A DNA stretch of 47,484 bases from Roseomonas sp. E05 (GTDB taxonomy: Bacteria > Pseudomonadota > Alphaproteobacteria > Acetobacterales > Acetobacteraceae), in the NCBI RefSeq assembly GCF_030063475.1, contig NZ_JASIRT010000037.1, positions 1 to 47,484 on the forward strand, written 5' to 3'. The stretch's first letter is position 1. Each line of letters starts with the position of its first letter. Below, piece after piece: positions 15,866 through 24,602 of the stretch. The notes beneath the pieces are model-generated. The model saw only the letters and a list, made by a program, of their open reading frames with translations. It had not been told where the DNA came from and ran no database searches. The position numbers and the translations under genes are program-made.

Positions 15866-16738
15866 AAGGCGGCGGCGAGGGTCGTGCCGGTGCGGTTGAG
15901 CGGCTCCGGGATCTCCACGCCTGTGATCGGCTGGCCAAGGCGGCGCTGGTGCAACACCTCCGTCTCCCAGACCGGGCCGACATCGGACTGACCGCGGAGC
16001 AGGCGCATCGGCGTCTGGCGGTGGTGGATGTCCGTCAGCACGGTGCTGCCATCTGCGGCCTTCTCGCGCATGACGCGCCGGTGCAGCGCGCCGCCGCCGG
16101 CTTGCCGGAGAACCTCCTCGACCTGCCGCCCAATGCCCTCCCAAGCCGGGTTCGGCATGGCGACGCGGAGGTGTGGCTGCCCCAGATCCTCGATCGCGCG
16201 CAACCCGGCGGGATTGTCCTCGCGCACCATCAGCGTCAGGCGGTTACGGTTGATCGCCCGCGTCGCGGCGAAGCGGCGGCCGGCCGCCTCGCGCTGCATC
16301 CGCTCGATGCGGCTCCGCCCTGCCACGAAGACATCCGCGCGGTGCGCGATGCGCAGATTCCCGACCACGAGCGCGCTCTGCTCGATCTGGTCGCCGAGCA
16401 CCCCGGGAGGGAGCGTCTCGACGAAGATGCGCTCGTAGCAAGGATGCGCCGCGCGGAAGGCGCGCAGCAGGTCCGGCACGGCCATGAACTGCTTGCCGCC
16501 GTAGAACACGACGAGCTGCGGGTCCGCGACATCGCCGAGCAGGCCGAGGGCGATGTCGAGCTCCGGCACGGCGAAGGCACGGCCCGGCTGCGGCTCCGCC
16601 CGCCAGGGAGCGGGGATGCCGGCAGGAGCAGGAGGCGCTGCCCTCTCGTGGCTCCTTGGCGCGGCGCCCGCACCGCAGCCGCCGAGCGCCGCGGCGCCGA
16701 GCAAGGGTACCGCGGAGGCGACGCGGCACGGGCGACAT
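15866..16738 (-). pseudogene. Periplasmic solute-binding protein (ModA/PBP2-like), truncated
   Basis: The body reads ELDIALGLLGDVADPQLVVFYGGKQFMAVPDLLRAFRAAHPCYERIFVETLPPGVLGDQIE..., continuing LRVAMPNPAWEGIGRQVEEVLR and VLTDIHHRQTPMRLL. This is a type 2 periplasmic binding fold of the molybdate/oxyanion group. A lipoprotein signal (VPLLGAAALGGCG) precedes it, but the only good start, ATG at 16736-16738 (MSPVPRR), is out of frame by one base. The C-terminus is replaced by the IS481 orphan end (LAAALVVRL-stop), losing perhaps 30-60 residues. No ABC permease or ATPase is adjacent. It sits just after the rhodanese gene, so a sulfur-oxyanion ligand is possible but unproven. Confidence 0.65.
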
Positions 16739-16742
16739 GACC

Positions 16743-17386
16743 TCAGCCCTCCACCGGCAGGCCGGCGCTGCGCCAGGCCCTCCAGGAGCCCGGGATGTTC
16801 GCCACCTGCCGGAAACCGGCCGCCGCCAGCATCGAGGCGGCGACCTACTGCGGTAGCCGCTACCGCAGTAGGTCGCGACCGGCCGCTCCCGGTCCAGCTC
16901 ACCCAGCCGCTCCGCCAAGTGCGGCACGTAGAGGTTGCGTGCGCCCGGCACGCAGCCCGCGCCGAACTCGTCGGGCCGGCGCACATCGAGGATTTGCAGC
17001 GCCGGATCGGCACGACGTGCCTCCAGATCCCGCACGCTCCATTGCGCGAGATGCGCGATCGGGCGGCCGGAGGCCACCCAGGCCGCCATGCCGCCGCCGA
17101 GATAGCCGGGCAGTTCGTCGTAGCCAAGGCGGAAGGCGTGCGCCGCGGCCTCGCGCGCCTGCGCCGGCCCCTCGGCGACCAGCAGGATCGGCGTGCCGTG
17201 CTCCACCATCCAGCCGAGCCAGGTCGGGAATTCCTCACCCAGCCCAATGTTCAGCGCGCCGGCGATATGGCCGCCACCGAAGGCGAACATGGAGCGCGTG
17301 TCCACCAGCACGGCGCTCTCCCGCGTCCGCCGTTCCAGCTCGGCCGGCGGCAGCGGCGGCGGCACGGGCACCTCGCCGCCCCGCAC
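16743..17386 (-). pseudogene. Tandem rhodanese region of an MBL-rhodanese protein, frameshifted
   Basis: Two rhodanese domains. The first (AVLVDTRSMFAFGGGHIAGALNIG...ILLVAEG) lacks a catalytic Cys. The second (LQILDVRRPDEFGAGCVPGARNLYVPHLAERL) has the active loop YCGSGYRS with its Cys. Immediately after YRS the frame is lost; the true continuation (AASMLAAAGFRQVANIPGSW...GLPVEG, stop at 16743-16745) is in another frame. The break lies in the perfect palindrome 16840-16876. The GTG at 17384-17386 is only an apparent start: the region is in register with the MBL domain upstream after a one-base shift near 17390. The layout MBL + inactive rhodanese + active rhodanese is that of CstB-like persulfide dioxygenase-sulfurtransferases. 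Confidence 0.78.
16840..16876. repeat. Perfect 18-bp-arm palindrome in rhodanese active-site loop
   Basis: GCGACCTACTGCGGTAGC, one central base, then its exact inverse complement. The palindrome covers the codons for ATYCGSGYRS and the site of the downstream frameshift. Such a hairpin is also able to block transcription or replication. It is the longest perfect short-loop inverted repeat I found in the window. Confidence 0.9.
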
Positions 17387-18084
17387 CGGGGCGGCTCCGG
17401 CATGCCGTCCAGGAGCCAGTCCACGAATTCCTCCCGCCCGCGCGGCTTCAGCGCCGGATTGACGCGCCGCTCGTTGCCGATCAAGCTGCGCAGCCGGTCG
17501 CCGAACTGCTTGCCACAGGCCGAGCCGGCGCCGTGGCCCGGCCAGACCTCGGTACCGTCGCCGAGCGGCAGCAGGCGGCCGAACAGGCTCTCGTGCAGCG
17601 CCGCCGCGTGGCGCCGTTCCTGCTGGTCGCCGAGCAGGTCGGGGCGGCCGACATCGAGATTGAACAGCGTGTCGCCGGTGAAGACGCCGAAGGGTGCCTC
17701 GCCCTGGCCCTCGGCCGAGAGGGTCAGGCAGATATGCTCGGGCGTGTGGCCCGGCGTGTGCAGCGCCCGCAGCCGCACGCCGCCGAGCGCGATCTCCTCG
17801 CCATCCCGCAGGCGGCGCAGGGGGAAGCCGTAGTCGCCCTCGCCGCCCAGGATCTCCGCGCCGGTCCGGGCGGCGAGCTCATGCGTGCCGGAGGCGAAGT
17901 CGGCGTGGATGTGGGTCTCGATGGCGTGCGCGATGCGCAGCCCCGCCGCGGCCGCGGCGTCGAGATAGAGGCCGACATCGCGGCGCGGGTCGATCACCGC
18001 CGCGAGGCCGGCGCTGTCATCGCCGACCAGATAGGAGAGCTGCGAAATACCTTCCGTGTAGAAGCTCCGGAACACCAGGGCCAT
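17251..18084 (-). CDS. MBL-fold hydrolase (persulfide dioxygenase-like), N-terminal part of fusion
   Basis: Residues 1-230 form a metallo-beta-lactamase domain: ETHIHADFASGTHELA (HxHxD motif), LHTPGHTPEHICL, FTGDTLFNLDVGRPDL and VWPGHGAGSACGKQ. These are the iron-binding motifs of ETHE1/CstB-type enzymes, which oxidise glutathione or thiol persulfide to sulfite. After LLDGMPEPP (about residue 230) the frame turns to Arg/Cys-rich nonsense (RCGAARCPCRRRCRR) to a stop at 17251, while rhodanese sequence begins in the neighbouring frame. A one-base change near 17390 has thus split a fusion of about 450 residues. The free MBL part could still fold. Start ATG 18084 has an AAAGGAGA ribosome-binding site. 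Confidence 0.8.
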   Translation of the reverse strand: MALVFRSFYTEGISQLSYLVGDDSAGLAAVIDPRRDVGLYLDAAAAAGLRIAHAIETHIHADFASGTHELAARTGAEILGGEGDYGFPLRRLRDGEEIALGGVRLRALHTPGHTPEHICLTLSAEGQGEAPFGVFTGDTLFNLDVGRPDLLGDQQERRHAAALHESLFGRLLPLGDGTEVWPGHGAGSACGKQFGDRLRSLIGNERRVNPALKPRGREEFVDWLLDGMPEPPRCGAARCPCRRRCRRPSWNGGRGRAPCWWTRAPCSPSVAAISPAR

Positions 18085-18683
18085 GTCGTCTCTCCTTTGC
18101 AGGCGGCGAGCACCGCCCAGCCGCGCAACTGGCGGTTCGCCAGCGCGATTTGCGCGGACAGCGCCACCGTGACCTCCGGCGCCGCGTCGCCGGGGCGGAA
18201 GCCGTGCTCGGCGAGAGCCTGGCCGCAGACCTCGACGGCAACGCCGCGCTCCCGCAGCAGGCGGAGCAGCTCCGCGTTCGGGTTCGGCCCGCCGAAGCGC
18301 GCTTGGTGCGCGCCGGCGGCGAGCGCGGCGGGCGTGGCCGCCCCGTACAGGACCGCGACGACGTCGTCGGGCGCGGGCGTGACGTGCCGGAGCGCGAGCA
18401 GGTTCAGCAGGCGGGCCACGTGGTCAAGGCCGGTATTCCGGCCCTCCCGCTCGCGCGGTGCCTGCGTCACGCCGAAGGCCACCCTGTAGCGGAGCGCGGG
18501 AGCGGGCTGCTATAGCGCGTCGGGCAGCGCGACGACCCGGCCGTAAGCCCGGCACCGCCGGGAAGACCCATGGCATCCTGGGGCCCCTGCGGCGTCCTGC
18601 GCCGCCGCGGTTTCGGCTCCGACCGTCGCCACCGCCGCACCGGCCAGGAGCGGGCGGCGCCCGAGCAAGGGAGCGGTCGGCAT
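17994..18683 (-). pseudogene. DsrE-family protein with signal peptide, interrupted by TAG
   Basis: In one continuous frame: a start MPTAPLLGRRPLLAGAAVATVGAETAAAQ (Tat- or Sec-type signal), a linker AYGRVVALPDAL, then TAG (18510-18512), then QPAPALRYRVAFGVTQAPREREG... and a DsrE/F-like domain (VVAVLYGAATPAALAAGA, NAELLRLLRERGVAVEVCGQALAEHG). The stop is thus a nonsense mutation between the signal and the domain. Periplasmic DsrE proteins are placed in sulfur transfer. The end is also odd: after LRGWAVL the frame runs on 90 bases into the MBL gene. Unless TAG is read through, no exported product is made. Confidence 0.68.
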
Positions 18684-18691
18684 GGGCCCGC

Positions 18692-19168
18692 TCACGCCCA
18701 GGCCCCCGCCAGGGCAGCGCTCGCCCGGGCGTCGGGGCCAGCCTCCGCCGCCGTGGCATCGCCTTCGACACCCCGGAAGTCGCCGCGTAGCGCCTTGAGG
18801 GCCGTGCGCTCGGCGTTGATCTCCTCGGCGGTCCGCACGCCCAGGCGCCGCAAGATCGGCACCGGCGGGCACCATCCCTGGAGCGCGTGCTGCAGCAGGA
18901 AGGCCGCGACGCCGCCGCTCAGGTACAGCCAGCGTCGGTCCTCGGTCGCGGCGAGCACGACCCCCGCGAGGGCGAGGGTGGCGGCGTTGGCCTCCAGCGT
19001 GCGCTCGACGTCCCACTCCCGGTCGAGTTCGCGCAGACGCCGGTCGATGCCCTCCGGGTGTTCGGCGAGTTGGCGGACCCGGCGCTCAATATCAGTACGG
19101 ATTCGGTGGCTGATGGCCGCGCTGCTGTGCTCGGCAACGCGCCTGGTCGTCGGGGGCAGGAAGGGCAT
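18692..19168 (-). CDS. DUF2892/YgaP-like membrane protein
   Basis: 158 residues from ATG 19168, preceded by GGGAGAAAG on the minus strand. The N-terminal 75 residues are charged and helical (AISHRIRTDIERRVRQLAEHPEGIDRRLRELDREWDVERTLE). Two membrane helices follow (TLALAGVVLAAT, WLYLSGGVAAFLLQHAL), then GWCPPVPILRRLGVRTAEEI and ERTALKALRGDF. The GWCPP...LRRLGVRT motif is that of DUF2892/YgaP inner-membrane proteins, often partnered or fused with rhodanese domains. It precedes dsrE, MBL-rhodanese and the binding protein on the same strand, so all probably belonged to one sulfur operon. No frame defects. Confidence 0.75.
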   Translation of the reverse strand: MPFLPPTTRRVAEHSSAAISHRIRTDIERRVRQLAEHPEGIDRRLRELDREWDVERTLEANAATLALAGVVLAATEDRRWLYLSGGVAAFLLQHALQGWCPPVPILRRLGVRTAEEINAERTALKALRGDFRGVEGDATAAEAGPDARASAALAGAWA

Positions 19169-19193
19169 GGTCTTTCTCCCGGGGAATGGAACG

Positions 19194-20021
<828 letters not shown>

Positions 20022-20175
20022 GGCGCGTCTCCTGTTGCGGCAACGTCGTGTAGACGCCGTCGCTTTATGAATTGCGGCTTCTCGCTGCTTTGGCTGCTCG
20101 CATAGCCGGCGCATGCGGGCCAGCGTGGCGGGCAGGGTCGGCATGGGTCTGCCCTTCTCCCTGATGCGGCGCGGC

Positions 20176-20568
20176 TCAGCCGGTGGCCTCGTCGACGGCC
20201 CGGCGCAGCAGATCCCGAACCTCACCGGCGGTCTCCGCGAGGCGCGGGTTGCTGACGGCTTGCATGGAGGCGACCGGGTCCACCGCTGCGGCCTCAACGG
20301 TGCCGTCCTCGCGCTCGCGCACCACGACGTTGCAGGGTAGCATCGTGCCGATCAGCGGCTCAGCCTCGAGCGCCCGGTCGGCCATCCGCGGGTTGCAAGC
20401 CCCGAGGATGCGGTAGGGGGGCGTCTCCTTCCCGAGCTTCTTCCGCAGGGTCGCCTGCACATCGATGTCGGACAGCACCCCGAAGCCGTGCTGTCCCAGG
20501 GCCTCGGTGGCGGCAGCGACCGCGCGGTCGAAGGGCAGGCCGGTCGTCCGGGCGTGGCAGTAGGACAT
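20176..20568 (-). CDS. DUF302 family protein
   Basis: 130 residues, a single DUF302 domain: LPFDRAVAAATEALGQHGFGVLSDIDVQATLRKKLG, YRILGACNPRMADRALEAEPLIGTMLPCNVVVRE and PVASMQAVSNP near the end. DUF302 proteins are small alpha-beta proteins common in copper and sulfur-stress operons of proteobacteria; Cys in ACNP and LPCN are conserved-looking. No signal peptide, so cytoplasmic. It is divergent from the multicopper oxidase at 20705, with a 136-base intergenic region that holds an 8-bp inverted repeat. It is 154 bases upstream of the DUF1264 gene on the same strand. Confidence 0.85.
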   Translation of the reverse strand: MSYCHARTTGLPFDRAVAAATEALGQHGFGVLSDIDVQATLRKKLGKETPPYRILGACNPRMADRALEAEPLIGTMLPCNVVVREREDGTVEAAAVDPVASMQAVSNPRLAETAGEVRDLLRRAVDEATG

Positions 20569-20596
20569 GCGGACCTCTTAACTTTCAAAGGTTGTG

Positions 20597-20627
20597 AGGA
20601 AACCGCCAGGGGCTGTGATGGTTTCCT
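20597..20627. promoter_or_regulatory. Inverted repeat in divergent promoter region
   Basis: AGGAAACC and GGTTTCCT form 8-bp arms 15 bases apart between the divergent DUF302 and multicopper oxidase genes. Centre-to-centre spacing of about two helical turns fits a dimeric regulator; the ArsR-type gene at 22227 is the nearest candidate. No second copy was found. Confidence 0.3.
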
Positions 20628-20704
20628 GCCGCATGCAGCGAGCGCCGCCAAAGCCAGCCCCGAAACATCGGCGGGGCTTGAGGCAGACGAACAGGATCTC
20701 GAAC

Positions 20705-22237
20705 TTGGCCATCCTCCCGACGCGCCGTTCCCTCCTCGCCGCCACGACGCTGGCTGGCTTCCTGCCGGCGATCCATTTGCGCCCGGCGCGATCCGCCGAA
20801 CCGCAGGCGCTGCGCATCCCCGAACTGATTGACGCGCGCCGGCAGGGCCAGTCGGTGGCGCTGCGCGCGCAGGCCGGGCGCACGATCTTCTTCCCCGGCG
20901 GGCCGGCGAGCCGCACGCTCGGCTACAACGGCAGCTATCTCGGCCCCACCATTCGCGTGCACCGCGGCGACGAGGTGGAGGTGGCGGTCGCCAACGCGCT
21001 TGGCGTGGGCACGACCGTGCACTGGCACGGCCTGCTCGTCCCGGGGCCGCTGGATGGCGGGCCGCACCAGATGATAGCGCCGGGCGCGACCTGGCGGCCG
21101 CGCCTCCCCATCCGGCAGCCCGCGGCGACCCTGCTCTACCATTCCCATGTCCATGGCGGCACGGCCGAGCAGGTCTATGCCGGCCTGATGGGCCTGCTGC
21201 TGGTCACTGATGAGGAGGAACGGGCGCTGGGCCTGCCCTTCGACTACGGCGTGGACGATATCCCCGTGGTGCTGCAGGACCGGCAGTTCGAGGAGGGCGT
21301 GCTGGTGCTGCCCGGGGGCATGCCGGCGATGATGCTCGGCCGGCGGGGCGACACCATCCTGGCCAACGGCACGCCCGACGCGGTGGCGCGCCCGCCGGCG
21401 GGGCTGGTCCGGCTGCGCCTTGCGAATGGCGCCAATGCGCGCCTCTTCGACCTCTCCTTCGAGGACGGCCGCGCCTTCCACTGGATCGCCAGCGAGGGCG
21501 GCCTGCTGGAGCGCCCGGTCCCGCTCCGCGCGATCCGCCTCGCTCCGGGCGAAAGGGCGGAGGTGCTGGTCGACCTCTCCGACGGGCGCCCGGTGGCGCT
21601 GCGCACCGCGCCGGACACCAACCTGCCGATGATGGGGATGATGGCCCGGATGGGCGGTTTCGCCCCGAACATGACCGGGGAGGGCCAGACCGTCCTGCGG
21701 CTCGAGCCGCGATTGACCGGGCAGGCCGCCCCGGCGAGGATTCCCGGGCGCCTCGTCTCCCGCGAGCGGTCGGATCCGTCGCAGGCCGTGCGCCGCCGCC
21801 GCGTCGCCCTCACCATGGGGATGGGCATGGGGGGCATGATGCAGGGGGAAATGGGCGGTGGCATGATGGGCCGCCGCGGCATAGGCGGCCCCGGTGGAGC
21901 CATGGGCGGCATGCACGGCATCAACGGCCGCCCCTTCGAGATGGGGCGCATCGACGCCCGGATCCGCCTCGGCGATGTCGAGATCTGGGAAGCGTCGGGA
22001 GAGATGATGGCGCATCCGCTGCACATCCACGGCGTGCATTTCGAGGTGCTGGGCCGGGACGGCGGACCGGCCGACCCGCGGGACCAGGGGCTGCGCGACA
22101 CGGTCCTGGTGCGCGGGCCGACCGAGCTGCTGGTGCGCTTCACCCAGCCGGCACCGGACCACGCGCCCTTCATGCTCCACTGTCATGTGCTGGAGCACGA
22201 GGACAACGGCATGATGGCGCAGTTCGTTGTCGCCTGA
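20705..22237 (+). CDS. Tat-exported multicopper oxidase (CueO/FtsP-like)
   Basis: 510 residues if started at TTG 20705, 8 bases after AGGA; the in-frame ATGs upstream give a leader of about 37 residues that would push the Tat motif inward. Signal ILPTRRSLLAATTLAGFLPAIH. Copper motifs: VHWHGLL, YHSHVHGG, HPLHIHGVHF and LHCHVLEHEDNGMM, all complete. A Met/Gly-rich segment (MGMGMGGMMQGEMGGGMMG) lies before the last domain, as in CueO where it binds Cu(I). Expected to be a periplasmic cuprous oxidase. It is only 20-30% like the oxidase at 4601 by eye. The ArsR gene overlaps its end by 11 bases. Confidence 0.87.
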   Translation: MAILPTRRSLLAATTLAGFLPAIHLRPARSAEPQALRIPELIDARRQGQSVALRAQAGRTIFFPGGPASRTLGYNGSYLGPTIRVHRGDEVEVAVANALGVGTTVHWHGLLVPGPLDGGPHQMIAPGATWRPRLPIRQPAATLLYHSHVHGGTAEQVYAGLMGLLLVTDEEERALGLPFDYGVDDIPVVLQDRQFEEGVLVLPGGMPAMMLGRRGDTILANGTPDAVARPPAGLVRLRLANGANARLFDLSFEDGRAFHWIASEGGLLERPVPLRAIRLAPGERAEVLVDLSDGRPVALRTAPDTNLPMMGMMARMGGFAPNMTGEGQTVLRLEPRLTGQAAPARIPGRLVSRERSDPSQAVRRRRVALTMGMGMGGMMQGEMGGGMMGRRGIGGPGGAMGGMHGINGRPFEMGRIDARIRLGDVEIWEASGEMMAHPLHIHGVHFEVLGRDGGPADPRDQGLRDTVLVRGPTELLVRFTQPAPDHAPFMLHCHVLEHEDNGMMAQFVVA

Positions 22238-22568
22238 CGCGGAAGGCGGGCCGACCGCGCTCGCCGAGAGCGACGCCAGCCACGTCCTCACGGAAGACGC
22301 GCAGCGTGCGGCGGACTTCCTGAAGACGCTGGCGAACCCCTGGCGGCTACGCATCCTCTGCGCGCTGGCCGAGGGGCCGCTGGCGGTCGGCGTGCTCGCC
22401 GCACGGATCGGCGCGCGCGAGGGACTGGTCAGCCAGCATTTGATGCGCTTGCGCGCCGAGGGCCTGGTCCGCGGCGAACGTAACGGCCACAACGTGACCT
22501 ACAGCCTCACGAGCGGGCCTGCGGCTGAGGTGATCGCCGTCCTGCACCGAGCATTCTGCGCCCGCTGA
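22227..22568 (+). CDS. ArsR/SmtB-family transcriptional regulator
   Basis: 113 residues from TTG 22227, which overlaps the oxidase stop; a later start cannot be excluded. Winged helix: AADFLKTLANPWRLRILCALAEGPLAVGVLAARIG, recognition helix REGLVSQHLMRLRAEGLVRGERNGHNVTYSLTS. There is one Cys in helix 3 (ILCALAEG) where metal-sensing ArsR proteins often have ELCVCD; only one Cys remains there, and another is near the C-terminus (HRAFCAR). Sulfur-responsive members (BigR/SqrR) use two Cys in other positions. It is followed by the ttr operon, but the FNR box between suggests separate control. Confidence 0.82.
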   Translation: MSPDAEGGPTALAESDASHVLTEDAQRAADFLKTLANPWRLRILCALAEGPLAVGVLAARIGAREGLVSQHLMRLRAEGLVRGERNGHNVTYSLTSGPAAEVIAVLHRAFCAR

Positions 22569-22665
22569 ACTGGGCGCTGCGCCACAGCGAGGTGTGAGCC
22601 GAAGCTCACCCGCCCTCTGCCTCCGCGCGTGTCGGATGACGTGCTGCGCGAAGGCGGCATCCCCC

Positions 22666-22707
22666 TTGATCCACATCAACGTTCACCCCCGGCATCCCGG
22701 CTATTTC
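22666..22707 (+). promoter_or_regulatory. FNR-box promoter of the ttr operon
   Basis: TTGATCCACATCAA (22666-22679) is a perfect match to the FNR/Anr consensus TTGAT-N4-ATCAA. If it acts as a class II site centred at -41.5, transcription would start near 22714 and the -10 would be at 22702-22707, which reads TATTTC (half the consensus). The ribosome-binding site AGGGGG follows at about 22723 and the ttrB ATG is at 22738. Predicts induction under low oxygen. Confidence 0.75.
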
Positions 22708-22737
22708 AGCATCGCCTGATGTTAGGGGGCTTTTCTT

Positions 22738-23460
22738 ATGTCCGTTTCGCGCCGGTCGTTCTTCTCCGGCCTGTCTGCCTCCCTGGGGGGCGCTGTCGGC
22801 GCGGCCGAGGCTGCGACACCCGGGATCCGCGCCCAGGTCGGCGGCCCGCGCTGGGGCATGGTAGTGGACACGGCCAAGTGCATCGGCTGCCAGGCTTGCA
22901 CCGTCTCCTGCATCATGGAGAACGCGGTGCCGGAGGACAGTTTCCGCACCATCGTCTCCACCTACGAGGTGCGCGAGGGCGACCGCACCGCCATGGTGAT
23001 GCTGCCGCGGCTGTGCAACCACTGCGAGGATCCGCCCTGCATCCCGGTCTGCCCGGTGGGCGCGACCTATCAGCGCGCCGACGGGATCGTGGTGGTGAAC
23101 GCCGATGCCTGCGTTGGCTGCGCCTATTGTGTCCAGGCCTGCCCCTACGACGCCCGCTTCATCAATCACGAGACGCAGAAGGCCGACAAGTGCACCTTCT
23201 GCGCCCATCGCGTCGATGCCGGGCTGCTACCCGCCTGTGTCGAGAGTTGCGTCGGCGGCGCCCGCATCTTCGGCGACCTCAACGACCCGGGCAGCACCGT
23301 CAGCAGGCTTCTCGCGAAGAACGAATCCAAGGTCCTGAAGCCTGAAATGGAGACCGGGCCGCGCGTCTATTACCTCGGCCTCGATGACGCATTCTTGGGC
23401 AAGGTCGAGGCGGAGCCGACGCTGTGGCATCCCTCCCATAGGCAGGAGGCACGGTCGTGA
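22738..23460 (+). CDS. TtrB-like four-cluster ferredoxin subunit
   Basis: 240 residues. Tat signal SRRSFFSGLSASLGGAVG. Sixteen Cys in four groups: CIGCQACTVSC, CNHCEDPPCIPVCPVG, CVGCAYCVQACPYD, and CTFCAHRVDAGLLPACVESC. This is the NrfC/PsrB/TtrB pattern of four [4Fe-4S] clusters that passes electrons from the membrane subunit to the molybdenum subunit. The C-terminal VYYLGLDDAFLGK is normal for the family. The gene is 57 bases past an FNR box and overlaps ttrC by 4 bases (GTGA). Confidence 0.9.
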   Translation: MSVSRRSFFSGLSASLGGAVGAAEAATPGIRAQVGGPRWGMVVDTAKCIGCQACTVSCIMENAVPEDSFRTIVSTYEVREGDRTAMVMLPRLCNHCEDPPCIPVCPVGATYQRADGIVVVNADACVGCAYCVQACPYDARFINHETQKADKCTFCAHRVDAGLLPACVESCVGGARIFGDLNDPGSTVSRLLAKNESKVLKPEMETGPRVYYLGLDDAFLGKVEAEPTLWHPSHRQEARS

Positions 23461-24599
23461 ACCCCGTCGTCGAGGTCCTGAACGTCACCCGCGAGGCGGC
23501 TTGGCTGCCCTGGGCGGTGCAGTATTTCTTCCTGATCGGCCTCTCGGTCGGTTGCTTCCTGCTGACCCTGCCGGGTTTCGCCTTCGCCCGCCCGGCCTGG
23601 CTGCGCCTCGCCCGCCTCGCCCTCATCGGCGCGCTGGTCTGCGGCTTCGCCGCGCCCGTCGCGCTGCTGGCCGACCTGCACCAGCCGGGCCGCTTCTGGC
23701 GCTTCTATGCCCATCCCAACCTGAACTCCTGGATGGCCTGGGGCGCCTTCTTCATCCCCGGTTATCTCGGCGGCCTCTGCCTCTATGCCTGGGCGGCGCT
23801 TCGCCCCGGGCTTGCCACCGCGCCGGCGCCGGCGCGGGCGGGGCTGCTGCGCCGCGCCTGGCGCCTCGCCGCGCTGCCCTGGCTGCCGCCTCTGCCGCGG
23901 CTGCTGCCGCTGGCCGCCGCCTGGGCCGCCGGCTTCGCCGCGCTGGTGCTGCTCTACACCGGCATGGAGGTGATGGTGCTACGCGCGCGCCCGCTCTGGG
24001 CCACGCCCTTCTTGCCGGTGCAGTTCGCCGTCACTGCGCTCGCGGGCGCCATCGGCCTGGTGCTGGTGCTGGACCGGCTGCTGCCACCGCGCGACCGCGG
24101 CATGGAGGCGGTGCTGAACCGGCTGCTGGCCCTCTCGCTGGCCGCGGCGCTGGCAGTGGGGGGCGCCTGGCTCGCCACCGGCCTGCTCGGCCTGGATGCC
24201 ACGCACGCGGCGGCGCTGGCGAGCGTCGCGCATTCGCCGGAGTGGCGGGTGACCGCAATCTGGGCCGCACTCGCCGCGGCGGTGCCGGCGGCGCTGGCGT
24301 TGTGGCGGCCGGCGGGCACCGGCTGGCTGTCAGGCCTGATCGCCCTGCATGCCGCCTGGATGTTCCGCTGGACCGTCTTCATTGGCGGCCAGACCGTGCC
24401 GAAGACCGGCGCCGGCCTCTACGCCTACCACCTGCCGCTCGGGCATGACGGGCTGCTTGGCATCCTCGGCACCGGCGGCTTCTGTTTGTTCCTGCTGATC
24501 GCGCTGACTGCGCTGCTGCCCTGGGAGGCGGCGGGCCCCGCCCGCGCCGCCGAGGCCGCCGCCGCGCCTGTCACCCCTGCCGCGCCCGGGAGGGCCTGA
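23457..24599 (+). CDS. TtrC/NrfD-like quinol-oxidising membrane subunit
   Basis: 380 residues from GTG 23457. About nine or ten membrane helices, e.g. AVQYFFLIGLSVGCFLLTLPGF, LALIGALVCGFAAPVALLADL, SWMAWGAFFIPGYLGGLCLY and FCLFLLIALTALLPW. The loop ADLHQPGRFWRFYAHPNLNSWMAWG holds the conserved Asp/His/Pro region near the quinol site of NrfD proteins. It anchors the complex and oxidises quinol. Length fits TtrC (about 340-380). It lies between ttrB and ttrA with a 3-base gap to the latter. Confidence 0.88.
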   Translation: MNPVVEVLNVTREAAWLPWAVQYFFLIGLSVGCFLLTLPGFAFARPAWLRLARLALIGALVCGFAAPVALLADLHQPGRFWRFYAHPNLNSWMAWGAFFIPGYLGGLCLYAWAALRPGLATAPAPARAGLLRRAWRLAALPWLPPLPRLLPLAAAWAAGFAALVLLYTGMEVMVLRARPLWATPFLPVQFAVTALAGAIGLVLVLDRLLPPRDRGMEAVLNRLLALSLAAALAVGGAWLATGLLGLDATHAAALASVAHSPEWRVTAIWAALAAAVPAALALWRPAGTGWLSGLIALHAAWMFRWTVFIGGQTVPKTGAGLYAYHLPLGHDGLLGILGTGGFCLFLLIALTALLPWEAAGPARAAEAAAAPVTPAAPGRA

Positions 24600-24602
24600 A
24601 CC

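Noticed and set aside
16553-18489. Long plus-strand frames opposite the rhodanese/MBL genes
   Set aside because: Even though the minus-strand genes are broken, their motifs are clear, while the plus-strand frames are Arg/Ala/Pro-rich without motifs.
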